A stretch of DNA of 64,000 nucleotides, from positions 1,240,001 through 1,304,000 of the forward strand of contig NZ_JAFMSU010000001.1 of assembly GCF_017916365.1 (NCBI RefSeq), in the 5' to 3' direction. Under the pieces are notes generated by a model. The model was not told where the DNA came from, did not search any database, and saw nothing but the letters and a program-made list of their open reading frames with translations. A program made the translations under genes and the position numbers. Of this stretch, positions 45,319-53,480 are shown piece by piece (position 1 is the stretch's first letter; every line of letters starts with the position of its first letter). This DNA comes from Rufibacter roseolus (lineage in GTDB: Bacteria > Bacteroidota > Bacteroidia > Cytophagales > Hymenobacteraceae).

Positions 45319-48186
45319 TTATTTGGCTAGCAGCCCGTCTATGGTCAATGCCACGTAGTAGAGACCGCCTATGGTGGGGCCGGCGGCGAATTGGTAGTAG
45401 CGTTTGTTGAACAGGTTGGTGGCACCCAGCTTTACAGAAGACTTGAAGGCCGGGAGTTTGGCGGTTACCTGGGCATCAATGGTGGAGAAGGCAGGAACCA
45501 GGCCGTTGGCCAACGTGCTTTCCCAGTACACCTCGTCCTGGAAGCGCCACACTACGTTGAAACCTATGTTCTTGAAGACTTCGCGGTTGCTGAGGGAAAG
45601 GTTGGTCACCCATTTAGGCGTGTTGAAACTGGTGAGGAAGATATCTGGGGTAGGGTTCTTTGACAGGGCGTTGTAGTTCGCATTTCCTGAGAGGGTGAAC
45701 TTCTTGTAGAAGATATAGGTCAGCCCCAAAGATGTGCCGTAGCTGTTGTAGATGTTCTTGGCGTTGGTGTATACCCGGTACCGGTTTTGCTTGGACCTGG
45801 TAAGCATATCCAGCACCGCCGCATCTGACCCAACCGGTCCCGAGGTGGGAACTGCTACCTCTACCTGGCCTAGGAATCCTTTGTAGGAGTTATGGTAGGC
45901 ATCAAAGTCAATGGTGAGGGTATTGTCAAACAAGACGCTCTTGTAGCCTACCTCAAACGAGTTGATGCTTTCTGGTTTCATTACCGGAAGATTGGCCACC
46001 TGTAACAAGCCCCTGTTTTTCAAAGCCGCGTCGTTACGGGTCATGCCGGCGGTAACATCGGCATTCACGGCCGCCGTAAATTTGTCAAAAGAGGCTAAGG
46101 TGTAAGAGTTCTCCAGAAACCCGATGCCTTCGTTTACCCGGGCCAGGCCACCTACCCGGCGCACGCTGGCATTGTTCAGGAAGGATAAGGCTTCAAACAG
46201 GGCCGGGAAACGGTATCCGTTCTGGAAAGAGGCTCTGAAATTGTGCTTCTCCGCGGCGGTATACACAGCCGCGATTCTAGGGTTGAACTTAGGGCTAAAC
46301 TCCGGGTTGTTGTCCAGGCGGGCCGAAACCGTGAACTTCAGTTTGTCATCCAGGAACAATTTGCTGGCCTGCACAAATCCGCCATACTTGGTATAGTATT
46401 GGTTCTTCCCGAAGGAGCCATTGGCATCTGCCACGGTTCTGGTCTCCAGGGGCCTTGAGAGGTCCACAAAGGTGTTTCCGTCAGGGATTACCTCGTAGCG
46501 GCGGTAATCGGCGCCAATCAATATGTTGGCCCATTTAAATTTGCTCAGGTTGTACTGGAAATCGGCGTGGTAGGTGTTGCTGTACTGCCACAGGGCGGCA
46601 CCTCCGTTGGGCGCTCCTCCCGGTACCACCGAGGCAATGTCCCAGTTATTGGAGTTGATGATGGTGTTTTTGAGGGCATCAAATTCCGGGGTTCCGGGCT
46701 CGGCGCGACCGGCATCGGCGGCGGCCCGGGCTATCTTCATGGCCGTGACCAGATCCACCCCATTGTCTACCTGGGTTTGCAGGGTGTTCTTGAACACTCC
46801 ACCCCACTGCGCATTGGTGGCGTGGCTCAGGTCAAGGCTGTACGCCAGGGGGTTGAGGTTATAGGAGTTTCCCGTATTTTCCTTCAGTACATAAGCCCGC
46901 ACCAACAGGTCGGTGCCCTTCAGTTCCAGTTTATGGTTCTGGACCTTCACGTCTTTTAACTGGATGCGGTTACCGCGCTGGAAAATACCATCCATAATGC
47001 CGAAGCGGTAGCCGTAAGACAGTTCCAGTTTCTCGTTCAACCTGTAGAAGATGCTTCCGTCTAGTTTCAGGTTCCGTACTGTTGGGTAGATAAGGTCTTT
47101 CTCCAGGTAACCGGTTCTGGCCACGTTGAAGGTCTGGTTAACGCCTTGGTAATTGATGGTGATGGCCTGGCGGGCTTGCCGGTCATCGCCGTAGCGGCTC
47201 CATTGGTCAAGCGCGGGGTTGTTTTCGCCGGAAAGCTCGGGGAATTTAGGGTTGGCAGTGGCCAGGTTCTGGGGATTCTGGTCCACCAGGCCATTCGCCA
47301 CCCAGTCGGTGCCCTTCAACGTGCTGAAGTTTACTTTAAAGGCGAATTTATCATTGAAGGCCTTAGCGTAACGCACGGCGGTTTCGGTGAGGATGCTGGG
47401 ATCCCGGTCAATACCATCCACGTGGTTCACGCCCACCTTTTGGTAGACGCTCAATCCCTGGTACAGGAAAGGGCTTTTGGTGGTGAGGTTGGCCATGCCG
47501 TTGATGGCGTTCATACCATACAACGCCGAGGCAGCGCCCGGCGTGATCTCCACGCTCTCAATGTCTAGCTCGGTGGCCCCGATGGCGTTCCCTAGCGGCA
47601 CTCCCAGGGTAGCGGCCTGCATGTCTACGCCATCCACCAACTGCATGAACCGGAAGTTGTTGGGCACGTTGAACCCCCGGGTGTTAGGGACTTTGAAGGT
47701 GAGGCTGGAAGTGAGCATCTGTACGCCTTTAACGTTCTCCAGCGCCTCGTAGAAGCTGGGCGCGGCCGTTTCCTTAATGGCCCTGATGTCCAGCTTCTCA
47801 ATGGCCACCGGCGATTTCAGGATGCTTTCCTCTACCCTGGAGGCCGTCACCACCACTTCCTTGCCCAGCAAGGTCTGGGTAACCAGCGCGATGTCCAGAC
47901 GGGACCCGGGTTGGGTGATCTCAAATTCCTGCGGCTGGTACCCCACCATGGAAATCACCAGATTGAACGGGAATTTCAGTTTGGTCTTGAGGTTGAAGTC
48001 GCCTGAGGCATTGGTGGTGGTGCCGGTCACCGTGCCGCGCACGTACACACTCACGCCGGGCAGCGGGTCTTTGGTTCCCTGCTCGGTAACCCGGCCGTTG
48101 ATCTCCACAAAGTTAGTTTCCTGCGCGCGGAGGCTTAAAAGTGGAATGAAAAGAAAATGAAGGAGAAGTAAAAGTTTTGATTTCAT
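45319..48186 (-). CDS. TonB-dependent receptor with carboxypeptidase-regulatory-like N-terminal domain
   Basis: 955 residues. Signal peptide (LLLLLHFLFIPLLSLRAQ), then a CarboxypepD_reg-like domain at ~27-105 (GVSVYVRGTVTGTTTNASGD). A plug follows at ~115-230 (EVVVTASRVEESILKSPVAI and ALYGMNAINGMANLTTKSPF), and a 22-strand barrel runs to the C-terminus (NLFNKRYYQFAAGPTIGG). It imports a ligand across the outer membrane using TonB energy. There is no SusD partner, so a metal chelate or small molecule is more likely than a polysaccharide. It lies between a ChrB-AraC regulator and DUF2490/chrA on one strand, but a link to chromate is not shown. Confidence 0.93.
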   Translation of the reverse strand: MKSKLLLLLHFLFIPLLSLRAQETNFVEINGRVTEQGTKDPLPGVSVYVRGTVTGTTTNASGDFNLKTKLKFPFNLVISMVGYQPQEFEITQPGSRLDIALVTQTLLGKEVVVTASRVEESILKSPVAIEKLDIRAIKETAAPSFYEALENVKGVQMLTSSLTFKVPNTRGFNVPNNFRFMQLVDGVDMQAATLGVPLGNAIGATELDIESVEITPGAASALYGMNAINGMANLTTKSPFLYQGLSVYQKVGVNHVDGIDRDPSILTETAVRYAKAFNDKFAFKVNFSTLKGTDWVANGLVDQNPQNLATANPKFPELSGENNPALDQWSRYGDDRQARQAITINYQGVNQTFNVARTGYLEKDLIYPTVRNLKLDGSIFYRLNEKLELSYGYRFGIMDGIFQRGNRIQLKDVKVQNHKLELKGTDLLVRAYVLKENTGNSYNLNPLAYSLDLSHATNAQWGGVFKNTLQTQVDNGVDLVTAMKIARAAADAGRAEPGTPEFDALKNTIINSNNWDIASVVPGGAPNGGAALWQYSNTYHADFQYNLSKFKWANILIGADYRRYEVIPDGNTFVDLSRPLETRTVADANGSFGKNQYYTKYGGFVQASKLFLDDKLKFTVSARLDNNPEFSPKFNPRIAAVYTAAEKHNFRASFQNGYRFPALFEALSFLNNASVRRVGGLARVNEGIGFLENSYTLASFDKFTAAVNADVTAGMTRNDAALKNRGLLQVANLPVMKPESINSFEVGYKSVLFDNTLTIDFDAYHNSYKGFLGQVEVAVPTSGPVGSDAAVLDMLTRSKQNRYRVYTNAKNIYNSYGTSLGLTYIFYKKFTLSGNANYNALSKNPTPDIFLTSFNTPKWVTNLSLSNREVFKNIGFNVVWRFQDEVYWESTLANGLVPAFSTIDAQVTAKLPAFKSSVKLGATNLFNKRYYQFAAGPTIGGLYYVALTIDGLLAK

Positions 48187-49239
48187 GACTGATGTGTTGA
48201 AAAATTAAAGAGAAAGGGAGCGGAGGCGATTAGCGGCAACAACAACCAAAACCAGCAAAATGGCCAGGTCTGCTTTTCTTCATTCTTTTGGGGATAACAT
48301 CAGGTTTCATTGGGTAATAGGTATAAGTGAATGCGTAAGGGGGAGGGTTACTCCCGGGTATTTCAGATCTCAATCCCCAACTGGGGCCGCGGAGGTTCTG
48401 GGTTCAGCAGGAGCCGGCATTTGGGGGATGCTTCTCTCTTTCTGCTTCATTTGGCTTTGCCTCTGGATGAAGCCTTGGTAGACCTTGCCTTTGCAGGGAG
48501 GTGAGACAGGCCAGCTTTTATAGCACCATAGCCGGCCTGTCTCTTGTCTACCAAACTCCCCTTCTGGCTGCTTTGGATCCTTTTCTCTCAAAACAGCCCC
48601 AAAACGCGGCGCGCAACTCTCTTTACCTTTTGACGCCGCACTCTGGAAAGAACAAGGGTTGCGGTCACGGGCGGAATCGAACCGCCATAAAAAACCTTGC
48701 GGGTCTTTGCTTAGCCACTCAGCCACACGACCGGTTTCTCCTGATTCCGGAGTGATTTCAAGTAAGCCCGGAAGCCTCCGGGGAGCTTCCTCTTGTTTGA
48801 TACTCTTAATCCCTATAGAATCAGTAGACAAATAGAATGGCTTTTTACGGCTTCAGCAAATTTTTACCAGAAAATTTCAATCTTATTTTTATAAGGTGTT
48901 GAAAATTAGTAAGATAAAATTACGAGTGTTGCTTCTGAATTATCTTAAAGGCCAAATAATCTGTTGATTACAAAGCGGTTACAGTCGGTTTTGCGGTATT
49001 AATCGGGACTTAGGCCAATGGTAGGGGCCGGTTGATAAAAGATGATTGGTTCAAACTACTGCGCTGCAAAATCCAGCGGAAAAAAGTGTCTGCTGCCCGG
49101 GTTTCTTTCTAGGGCTAGTACTCTGCCAGTCCTTTCCGACGTGGATCAAGGGCCGGTCTTACAGATAAGGTGAATGATTTGCAAGATTACCCTGGGTGCC
49201 TAACCTAAGCTAGAACACAGTTAACCTTTAGAACCTGGT
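48187..49239. other. Long gap of about 1 kb between the TonB receptor and ChrB-AraC genes
   Basis: It contains a tRNA-Cys-like sequence at 48662-48732 (minus) and a half-copy of the dispersed repeat at about 48585-48605. An AT-rich block lies at 48840-48990 and non-coding sequence up to 49239. Frames such as 48260-48481 have no recognisable features. The promoter of the TonB receptor should lie in its first 300 bases. Confidence 0.5.
48662..48732 (-). tRNA. tRNA-Cys (GCA)-like gene with anomalies, possibly a pseudogene
   Basis: 71 bases on the minus strand fold as a cloverleaf. The acceptor pairs GGTCGTG with CGTGACC (two G-U pairs). The D-arm has a 3-bp stem and GAGTGGCTA loop, and the anticodon stem is AAGAC/GTTTT with loop CCGCAAG. 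The T-arm is GGCGG-TTCGATT-CCGCC. The anticodon would be GCA, which is Cys. Two points are odd: position 33 is C instead of the near-universal U, and the discriminator base is G, whereas tRNA-Cys normally has U. No CCA is encoded. It is either a decaying copy or a divergent functional tRNA. Confidence 0.6.
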
Positions 49240-50085
49240 TTACTTTTTAAGCAAACTTTTTCGGTACTCAGACGGGCTCTGGCCCATGTGCTGGCGGAAA
49301 ATGCGGGTGAAGTGACTTTGGTCGGAGAAACCAGTGAGGTAGGCCACCTCCGCGAGGGAATAACCCGAGGTATGCAGCAGGCTAAGCGCCTTTTCTATGC
49401 GGAGTTTCCGGATGTACTCGCCAAAAGAGAGGTTATCGAAGTATTTGGAGAAAACCCGGGACACGTAGGCAGGGTGCACATCCAGCGCCTCGGAGATTTC
49501 CTTCAGGCTGAGCGCGAGGTTGGTGTCTATCTGGTCCTGGATGATCTCCTTCAGGTGCATTGCCCAGGCCGGGACTTTCTGCTGGTTCTCTTTCTTTTCC
49601 TGCAGGTATTTGTGGTACACCTGCAGGAAAAGCTGCTCCGTGGGCTCGGTGGTATGCTTTTGCTTTTGCAGGTGCTTGGCCCAACTGTACAATCCATCAT
49701 AGAGGACCATGCCCTTCTCCAGCAACTCATGGTCATCAGAGATGTTGAAAGACATGCCGTGCGAAATAGCCCACAGCCCCGCCGATTGCGCCGCCAGCGA
49801 GTGGTCATCGGTATCGGCGCCGCGCACAATAAGGGCCATGGTTTGCAGGGCCGGCTCAGTGAGACTGTACTTCTCCAGGAAATAGTCAAAAGTGCACCGG
49901 TCCTCATAGTGCGAGTACTCCACCCCGGGTATGTCAAACGGAATGGCATCCAGTTCCCTGGCCTTATCCAGCACCTGGCTCTCGGGCACGTAGATGATTT
50001 CTGCAGAGGCATCAATGAAGCGCCTGATTAGCCACGGGCAGGCCAGCCGGTCAATCTTGGGGCGCTCGCGGGTTATCCATTTCAT
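49240..50085 (-). CDS. ChrB-domain and AraC-type HTH fusion, putative chromate-responsive regulator
   Basis: 281 residues. The N-terminal part (~1-140) is a ChrB C-terminal-type domain: MKWITRERPKIDRLACPWLI, RRFIDASAEIIYVPESQV, FDIPGVEYSHYEDRCTFDYF and IVRGADTDDHSLAAQSAGLW. The second part (~175-281) is an AraC pair of HTH motifs: SLKEISEALDVHPAYVSRVF and SLAEVAYLTGFSDQSHFTRI, ending GQSPSEYRKSLL. ChrB senses or handles chromate and regulates ChrA export in Proteobacteria; here the sensor is joined to a DNA-binding domain. It would control chrA (42560-43924) or other genes of this strand. The two-domain reading is clear; the regulated target is inference. Confidence 0.88.
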   Translation of the reverse strand: MKWITRERPKIDRLACPWLIRRFIDASAEIIYVPESQVLDKARELDAIPFDIPGVEYSHYEDRCTFDYFLEKYSLTEPALQTMALIVRGADTDDHSLAAQSAGLWAISHGMSFNISDDHELLEKGMVLYDGLYSWAKHLQKQKHTTEPTEQLFLQVYHKYLQEKKENQQKVPAWAMHLKEIIQDQIDTNLALSLKEISEALDVHPAYVSRVFSKYFDNLSFGEYIRKLRIEKALSLLHTSGYSLAEVAYLTGFSDQSHFTRIFRQHMGQSPSEYRKSLLKK

Positions 50086-50391
50086 GGCGTTTTTGATAGA
50101 AGGGGATGACTAGGAGAAATTGGTAGCTGAAGTAAAGATAAGCGGAAATGACCTGCATTTTAAGCCTCTTTTCAGGAAATCATGCCCAGAACGGAGAATG
50201 CTTCACGTTCATCAACACCAGCAAGCCCAATAAAAAGTAATCCTGCAAGGTCCTTGGGCGAACGTCTTGCTTAGTATAAGCCATTCTAGTTCGCACACAA
50301 GATCCTTTCAGGATGACAAAGAGTGGTAAGAAGGTAAAATTGTTTTCAGGCCGTTTTCCAGAAACCAGCCCAGAACCAGTCAAGAAATAGA
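50086..50391. other. 306-base gap with dispersed-repeat copies and a structured relic
   Basis: Two copies of the dispersed repeat are at ~50160-50197 and 50344-50377. Between them is a stretch with short palindromes (GCTTAGTATAAGC near 50269 and ATCCTTTCAGGAT near 50310) and GCGAAC...GTTCGC arms. A 67-codon minus-strand frame crosses it, but it looks like repeat sequence rather than a gene. Confidence 0.45.
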
Positions 50392-51804
50392 TTATAGGTT
50401 GGCTTTCTTCGTCCAGTTATCGGTTCTGAAGCCGGAGGCGGGCAGACCTGCTTTGTTGAACAGGTTGGGGTTGGCGGAGTTGCTCCAGCCCAGCCGGACG
50501 GCCACCGGGTTCTTTACTTCTTTGGCGCTTACCACCACGGTTTTGCCGTCTATTCTGGCTTTGGCAGGCACGAAGTTCTGGTCCTCGCCGGCGATCTCAA
50601 AATGGATGAGTTCTTTTCCTTTGGCTATCAAGCCTTGTTCGGCGTTGTCAAAGTAGAGGCGGATCTTGTTGCCTTCTTTTTTCATCTCGCGGTAGATAGG
50701 GCCGGAGGCAGGCACGTCTTTCTTGCCGTAGGTTTTGTTCAGGGCCAAAGCTGCCAGGCGCTGGCCCACGGGCAGCTTGTTTCTGGGATGGATGTCATCT
50801 ACGTTGCCCACGTCATGGATCACGGCCATGCCGGTATTGGGCACGCTCAGGGTTTTCAGCTGAGCTTCGGCCAGACGGGGCCATTCCTCGGCGCCGCCGT
50901 ACTTGTAAGGCGCGATCTGCACGAAGTAGAACGGGAACTCATTTTTCCACTCGGTGCGCCAGTTCTTGATAAGGGCGGGCAGCATCTGGGCGTACACCTC
51001 GGGTGCGTCAACGTTGGACTCGCCCTGGTACCAGAGGGCTCCGGCCAGGCGAAAGGGGATGAGCGGCGCGATCATGGCGTTGTAGGCTTTGGCGGGCTGC
51101 ACCGGGCCCCATTCCACCTCTTTGCGCTTGGCGGCGGCATCAGCTAACACCGGGTTCGTGGAAATGGCGCTGGCGCTCAGCCAAACCTCGGCGGGTGTGC
51201 CGCCCCAGCTGCTGTTGATCAGGCCCACGGGCGCCTTCAGGTTATGGTGGAGCTCGCGCCCGAAAAAATACCCGATGGCGCTGAAGTGTTTCATGGTCTC
51301 GGAGGTGCACACCACCCATTGGCCCTGCACATCCAGTTGGGGCGCATCGGCGGTGCGGTGGCCCACCTGGAAGAAACGGATGGACGGGTAATTGGCCTCT
51401 GCGATGTGTTTCTCGGCGTTGTCTATGCCCGCGTTGGCGCTCCATTCCATGTTAGACTGGCCCGAGCACAGCCATACTTCGCCCAGCAGCACGTCTTCCA
51501 GCACAATGGTGTTATACCCTTTCACGGTTACAGTCTGGGGACCGCTCACGCCCGAGGTCTGCAGCTTCACCGACCATTGGGCCAGGTTGTCTGTTTTGAC
51601 TTTCATGGGTTTGTTGTCCCAGCTGCCGGTGACGGTGACCTCCTCGCCGGTTTTGCCCCAGCCCCAGATGGTGACCTCGGCGTTGCGCTGCAGCACCATG
51701 TGGTTGCCAATGATAGAAGGCAGCGAGACGGCGCCCGCCGAGGTGGTTCCTGCCGCCAGCAGCAGGCCCATGAAAAGTTTACCCAATGATTTCAACGATT
51801 TCAT
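50392..51804 (-). CDS. Sialate O-acetylesterase-like carbohydrate esterase (mannan deacetylase candidate)
   Basis: 470 residues. Signal peptide (LFMGLLLAAGTTSAGAVS), an N-terminal beta-sandwich opening LPSIIGNHMVLQRNAEV, then an SGNH-type catalytic domain. The nucleophile Ser is in LCSGQSNMEWS, further blocks are in WGGTPAEVW and ALWYQGESNV, and the Asp/His pair is in VGNVDDIHPRN. Family members remove O-acetyl groups from sialate or from plant polysaccharides. In this locus, next to mannanases and alpha-galactosidase, acetylated (galacto)glucomannan is the likely substrate. It is the last gene of the minus-strand mannan series. Confidence 0.88.
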   Translation of the reverse strand: MKSLKSLGKLFMGLLLAAGTTSAGAVSLPSIIGNHMVLQRNAEVTIWGWGKTGEEVTVTGSWDNKPMKVKTDNLAQWSVKLQTSGVSGPQTVTVKGYNTIVLEDVLLGEVWLCSGQSNMEWSANAGIDNAEKHIAEANYPSIRFFQVGHRTADAPQLDVQGQWVVCTSETMKHFSAIGYFFGRELHHNLKAPVGLINSSWGGTPAEVWLSASAISTNPVLADAAAKRKEVEWGPVQPAKAYNAMIAPLIPFRLAGALWYQGESNVDAPEVYAQMLPALIKNWRTEWKNEFPFYFVQIAPYKYGGAEEWPRLAEAQLKTLSVPNTGMAVIHDVGNVDDIHPRNKLPVGQRLAALALNKTYGKKDVPASGPIYREMKKEGNKIRLYFDNAEQGLIAKGKELIHFEIAGEDQNFVPAKARIDGKTVVVSAKEVKNPVAVRLGWSNSANPNLFNKAGLPASGFRTDNWTKKANL

Positions 51805-51900
51805 GTTTTTTGAATTGGTGCGTGGATTTCAAGGTAAGCAGAAGATTGGAAAGAACTGCGTTTGGCTATCGCTTCTGCTTTAAATGTATTAAAAGCCAAG

Positions 51901-52055
51901 GTAGAGACGCAATACTTTGCGTCTGGCGTGCACGAATAAATAGGATTGGGTCTGAGAGGGCTCAAACGTTCCATAGAGTAGAGACGCAAGGTGTTGCGTC
52001 TCTACCCTATGAAAGCGTTTGGGGCCTGTTTTACAGAAAACAGGCCCCAAACGCT
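51901..52055. repeat. Palindrome pair GTAGAGACGCAA and dispersed repeat between two mannan genes
   Basis: At 51978-52005 is a perfect 12-bp stem, GTAGAGACGCAA/TTGCGTCTCTAC, with loop GGTG. At 51901-51924 is an eroded copy of the same palindrome. At 52014-52055 is a perfect 19-bp stem built around the dispersed repeat (GGGGCCTGTTTT/AAAACAGGCCCC, loop ACAG), which probably ends transcription of the GH27 gene. Confidence 0.8.
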
Positions 52056-52082
52056 GTTTTGCAGCCACCAAGCAGGAAGTGG

Positions 52083-53336
52083 TTACTTGCTGGCTACTTT
52101 TTCTTTGTCGGCGGAGAGTACCAGCAGAATGACATCGTGGGCGGGTACGGTCGCCTCGAAGTCCTTTTTCGTAGTGCCTTGGCTTTTCTTCGTCCAGACG
52201 TTGCGGATTTTGTAGGTGGTTTTGCCGCCGTCCAGTTGTCTTTTAGCCACCTCATCGTTGATCACGTTCTTCTGCCAGTCAAAGTCTACCTTCTGCGGAT
52301 TCTTGGCCCGGTTGAGGAAAGCCACCGCCCATTTGCCGCCATCCAGCGGTTTCACCCAGGTCTCTAGGCTGTCTTTCACGGTGTACCGCAGGCCCTGCAC
52401 ACCCAGTTTATCCTGGTTGATGGCCAACACTTCTTTGTCGGTGAGGATGGCTACGGTTTCTTTGCTCATCTTGCGCAGGTCGTTTCCCGCTATCAGCGGC
52501 GCCGCGATCATGCTCCACATGGTGAAGTGGGCGCGGTCTTCGTTCACGGGCATGCCGTTGCCTACCTCCAGCATATCCGGGTCGTTCCAGTGACCGGGGC
52601 CGGCGTATTGGCGCAGGCCATCCTGCTTGTCCAGAATCTGCATCACGCCCCAGGATTTCCAGGTGCCATGGTCTTCCACGCAGTCAAAGCAGTTGTAGAT
52701 ATCACCAGTGGTGCGCCACAGATGACCTACCGTTGGACCCCATTCCCAGGGCTTGTCGTTGCCCCACTCGCAGATGCTCAGCACCATTGGCCGACCAGCC
52801 TTGCGCAACGCCGCCGCGATGGTTTTGTAAGCGCCCTCGGCTTTCAGTCCCTCGGTGTTGCACCAGTCATATTTGAGGTAATCAATGCCCCACTTGGCAT
52901 ACATCTGGGCATCCTGGAACTCGTAGCCGCGGCTGCCCGGACGGCCGCCGCAGGTCTGGGAACCGGCATCGGAGTAGATGCCCAGTTTCAGGCCTTTGGA
53001 ATGCACGTAATCTGCGAGGGCTTTCATGCCCGAGGGGAAACGCTTGGGATCAGCGTGGATGAAGCCCAGGCTGTCGCGGTCGCCGTGCCAGCAGTCGTCA
53101 ATGTTGATGTAGGTGTAGCCCGCATCGCGCATGCCGGAACTCACCATGGCATCGGCGGTTTCCCTGATCAGCTTCTCGTCCATGTTACAGGCGAATTTGT
53201 TCCAGCTGTTCCAGCCCATGGGCGGGGTCAAGGCCAGGCCTTCAAACTTGGTGTAGTTCTGCGCATAGTTGTTTCCCTGGCCGAAAGCGGTCACTGAGAG
53301 CGTGAGGGCCGCCAGGGAGAGCAGGAGTTTTTTCAT
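52083..53336 (-). CDS. GH27 alpha-galactosidase
   Basis: 417 residues with a signal peptide (LLLSLAALTLSVTAFGQ). The GH27 barrel begins LALTPPMGWNSWNKFACNM and continues with DAGYTYINIDDCWHG and LGIYSDAGSQTCGGRPGSRG. The nucleophile Asp is in GIDYLKYDWCNTEG and the acid/base Asp in HLWRTTGDIYNCF. The C-terminal ~80 residues are the usual beta-sandwich. It removes alpha-1,6-galactosyl side groups, here most likely from galactomannan or its oligosaccharides, in the periplasm. It is encoded between the GH26-CBM gene and the acetylesterase gene, all on one strand. Confidence 0.95.
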   Translation of the reverse strand: MKKLLLSLAALTLSVTAFGQGNNYAQNYTKFEGLALTPPMGWNSWNKFACNMDEKLIRETADAMVSSGMRDAGYTYINIDDCWHGDRDSLGFIHADPKRFPSGMKALADYVHSKGLKLGIYSDAGSQTCGGRPGSRGYEFQDAQMYAKWGIDYLKYDWCNTEGLKAEGAYKTIAAALRKAGRPMVLSICEWGNDKPWEWGPTVGHLWRTTGDIYNCFDCVEDHGTWKSWGVMQILDKQDGLRQYAGPGHWNDPDMLEVGNGMPVNEDRAHFTMWSMIAAPLIAGNDLRKMSKETVAILTDKEVLAINQDKLGVQGLRYTVKDSLETWVKPLDGGKWAVAFLNRAKNPQKVDFDWQKNVINDEVAKRQLDGGKTTYKIRNVWTKKSQGTTKKDFEATVPAHDVILLVLSADKEKVASK

Positions 53337-53480
53337 CTTGTTAGGTCAGTTAGGGTTTGGATTTAGGTTCTGGGTGATCGGTTCTGTAGATGTTCTTTGC
53401 AGTTCTGATTCAGGCACGTTTTTGCGAAATCGGCTCCTAAACGGACCATTTGGTAGGTTGAGGAAACAGGCAGGGGCCGC

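Noticed and set aside
45319-48186. TonB receptor considered as the SusC of the mannan locus
   Set aside because: It has no SusD neighbour and is separated from the locus by a terminator, a tRNA-like gene and a regulator gene.
50180-50383. A 67-codon minus-strand frame
   Set aside because: Composed of structured repeat-like DNA and ends in a dispersed-repeat copy; no protein features.
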